From Sphingomonadaceae bacterium (GTDB taxonomy: Bacteria; Pseudomonadota; Alphaproteobacteria; Sphingomonadales; Sphingomonadaceae): 13,821 bases of DNA. The notes under the pieces are model-generated. The model made no database searches and was not told where the DNA came from. It saw only the letters and a list, made by a program, of their open reading frames with translations. Made by a program: the position numbers and the translations under genes. Positions 13,272-13,821 of this stretch are shown one piece after another (within the stretch, counting starts at the first letter, position 1; each line of letters begins with the position of its first letter). The stretch lies in assembly GCA_019239785.1 (NCBI GenBank), contig JAFAZM010000308.1, positions 1 through 13,821 of the forward strand, written 5' to 3'.

Positions 13272-13821
13272 TCAGAACCCCACCAGTTCCTCGATCCGCG
13301 TCCGGATCCGCTCGACCGACGGCACCGCCCAGTCGAGCAAAGCCGGATTATGCGGGCTGGGAATGTCGGGCATGGTGAGCCGCGAGACCGGCGCGTCGAG
13401 GTCGAGGAAGGCCTCGTCGGCGACCACCGCGGCGATCTCCGCGCCGAAACCGCCAGAGCGCAGGTCCTCGTGCACGATCAGGCAGCGTCGCGTGCGGCGG
13501 ACCGAGTCGAGCACCGTTTCGCGGTCCCAGGGCATCAGGGTGCGCAGGTCGATCACGTCGGCGGAAACGCCGTCCGCCGCCGCCTCGCAGCGCGGCACCA
13601 TCGCGCCCCAGGTGACGATGGTGATCTCGTTCCCCTCGCGCACCTTCCTCGCCCGGCCGAACGGCAGCACATAATCGTCGCCCGGATAGGCGCGGCGTGC
13701 CCAGGCAAGGTCGAGCATGGCGCGATGCTCGAAGAACAGCACGGGATCGTTGCCGCGCAGCGCGGTGCGCAGCAGGCCCACCGCATCCTCCGCATTGGAC
13801 GGCACCGCCACCTTCCAGCCC
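13272..13821 (-). CDS. 2-oxoacid dehydrogenase E1 beta subunit, 5' end outside window
   Basis: The last 182 residues of a thiamine-diphosphate-dependent E1 beta subunit. It enters as GWKVAVPSNAEDAVGLL, followed by FFEHRAMLDLAW, YVLPFGRARKVREGNEITIVTWG, then VIDLRTLMPWD and HEDLRSGGFGAEIAA in the transketolase C-terminal domain. The apparent GTG start at 13811 is an internal valine, because the conserved GWK precedes it in frame to the window edge. With an E1 alpha subunit it decarboxylates a 2-oxoacid and passes the acyl group to E2. The IDLRTxxPWD motif resembles branched-chain 2-oxoacid dehydrogenase E1 beta more than pyruvate or acetoin enzymes, so 2-oxoisovalerate dehydrogenase is the best guess. 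The E2 gene starts one base after its stop, so the two are co-translated. Confidence 0.92.
   Translation of the reverse strand, partial: GWKVAVPSNAEDAVGLLRTALRGNDPVLFFEHRAMLDLAWARRAYPGDDYVLPFGRARKVREGNEITIVTWGAMVPRCEAAADGVSADVIDLRTLMPWDRETVLDSVRRTRRCLIVHEDLRSGGFGAEIAAVVADEAFLDLDAPVSRLTMPDIPSPHNPALLDWAVPSVERIRTRIEELVGF

Noticed and set aside
13809..13811. GTG as the E1-beta start
   Set aside because: The conserved GWK residues lie in frame immediately upstream, so this is an internal valine of a gene cut by the window edge.

Overview
This is a GC-rich chromosomal window with short intergenic gaps and many four-base ATGA overlaps. It carries phenylacetate (paa) catabolism genes, a glucokinase preceded by a 12-bp LacI-type palindrome, and several two-armed palindromic repeats. 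Taken together this suggests an alphaproteobacterium, most likely a sphingomonad. That assignment is an inference from gene style and repeat type, because no rRNA or other marker gene is present.

Positions 1-6416 are lower phenylacetate-pathway genes. A minus-strand run reads paaI (thioesterase), a 3-oxoadipyl-CoA-type thiolase (paaJ/pcaF-like), a small putative lipoprotein and a DUF1330-type protein that leaves the window. On the plus strand are paaG (epoxide-to-oxepin isomerase) and paaZ (ring-opening hydrolase/aldehyde dehydrogenase). A PLP-dependent threonine/serine dehydratase lies on the minus strand between paaG and paaZ. A lipoprotein-type glutaminyl cyclotransferase follows paaZ with an overlapping reading frame. 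PaaG makes oxepin-CoA, PaaZ opens and oxidises it, and the thiolase does the two final CoA cleavages. PaaI clears dead-end CoA esters. The ring epoxidase (paaABCDE), ligase (paaK), paaF and paaH are not in the window.

Positions 7280-10803 hold accessory and stress-type genes. A minus-strand pair encodes a YfdC-like formate/nitrite-transporter-family membrane protein and a fusion of a cysteine-less peroxiredoxin fold with a prolyl-4-hydroxylase-like Fe(II)/2-oxoglutarate oxygenase. Divergent from it is a compact operon of an ArsR-type repressor, an AHSA1/SRPBCC protein and an exported YciI-like protein. The YciI-like gene is broken by a one-base frameshift near 10695.

Positions 10838-13821 hold a GTG-started glucokinase-family gene whose N-terminal ATP phosphate loop is degenerate. 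Its promoter region carries a perfect GTTAGCGCTAAC palindrome. Next come the E2 and E1-beta subunits of a 2-oxoacid dehydrogenase complex, probably branched-chain type, with E1-beta running off the window.

An unusual feature is the density of palindromic repeats: five intergenic elements and one inside the E2 coding sequence, where it encodes most of the interdomain linker. Two intergenic elements share a layout whose stems differ in sequence but keep pairing. One element supplies the last codons and stop of paaI, and another fills most of the paaI/paaG divergent promoter region. No tRNA, rRNA, CRISPR array, transposase or phage gene was seen, and no intergenic stretch exceeds 300 bases.
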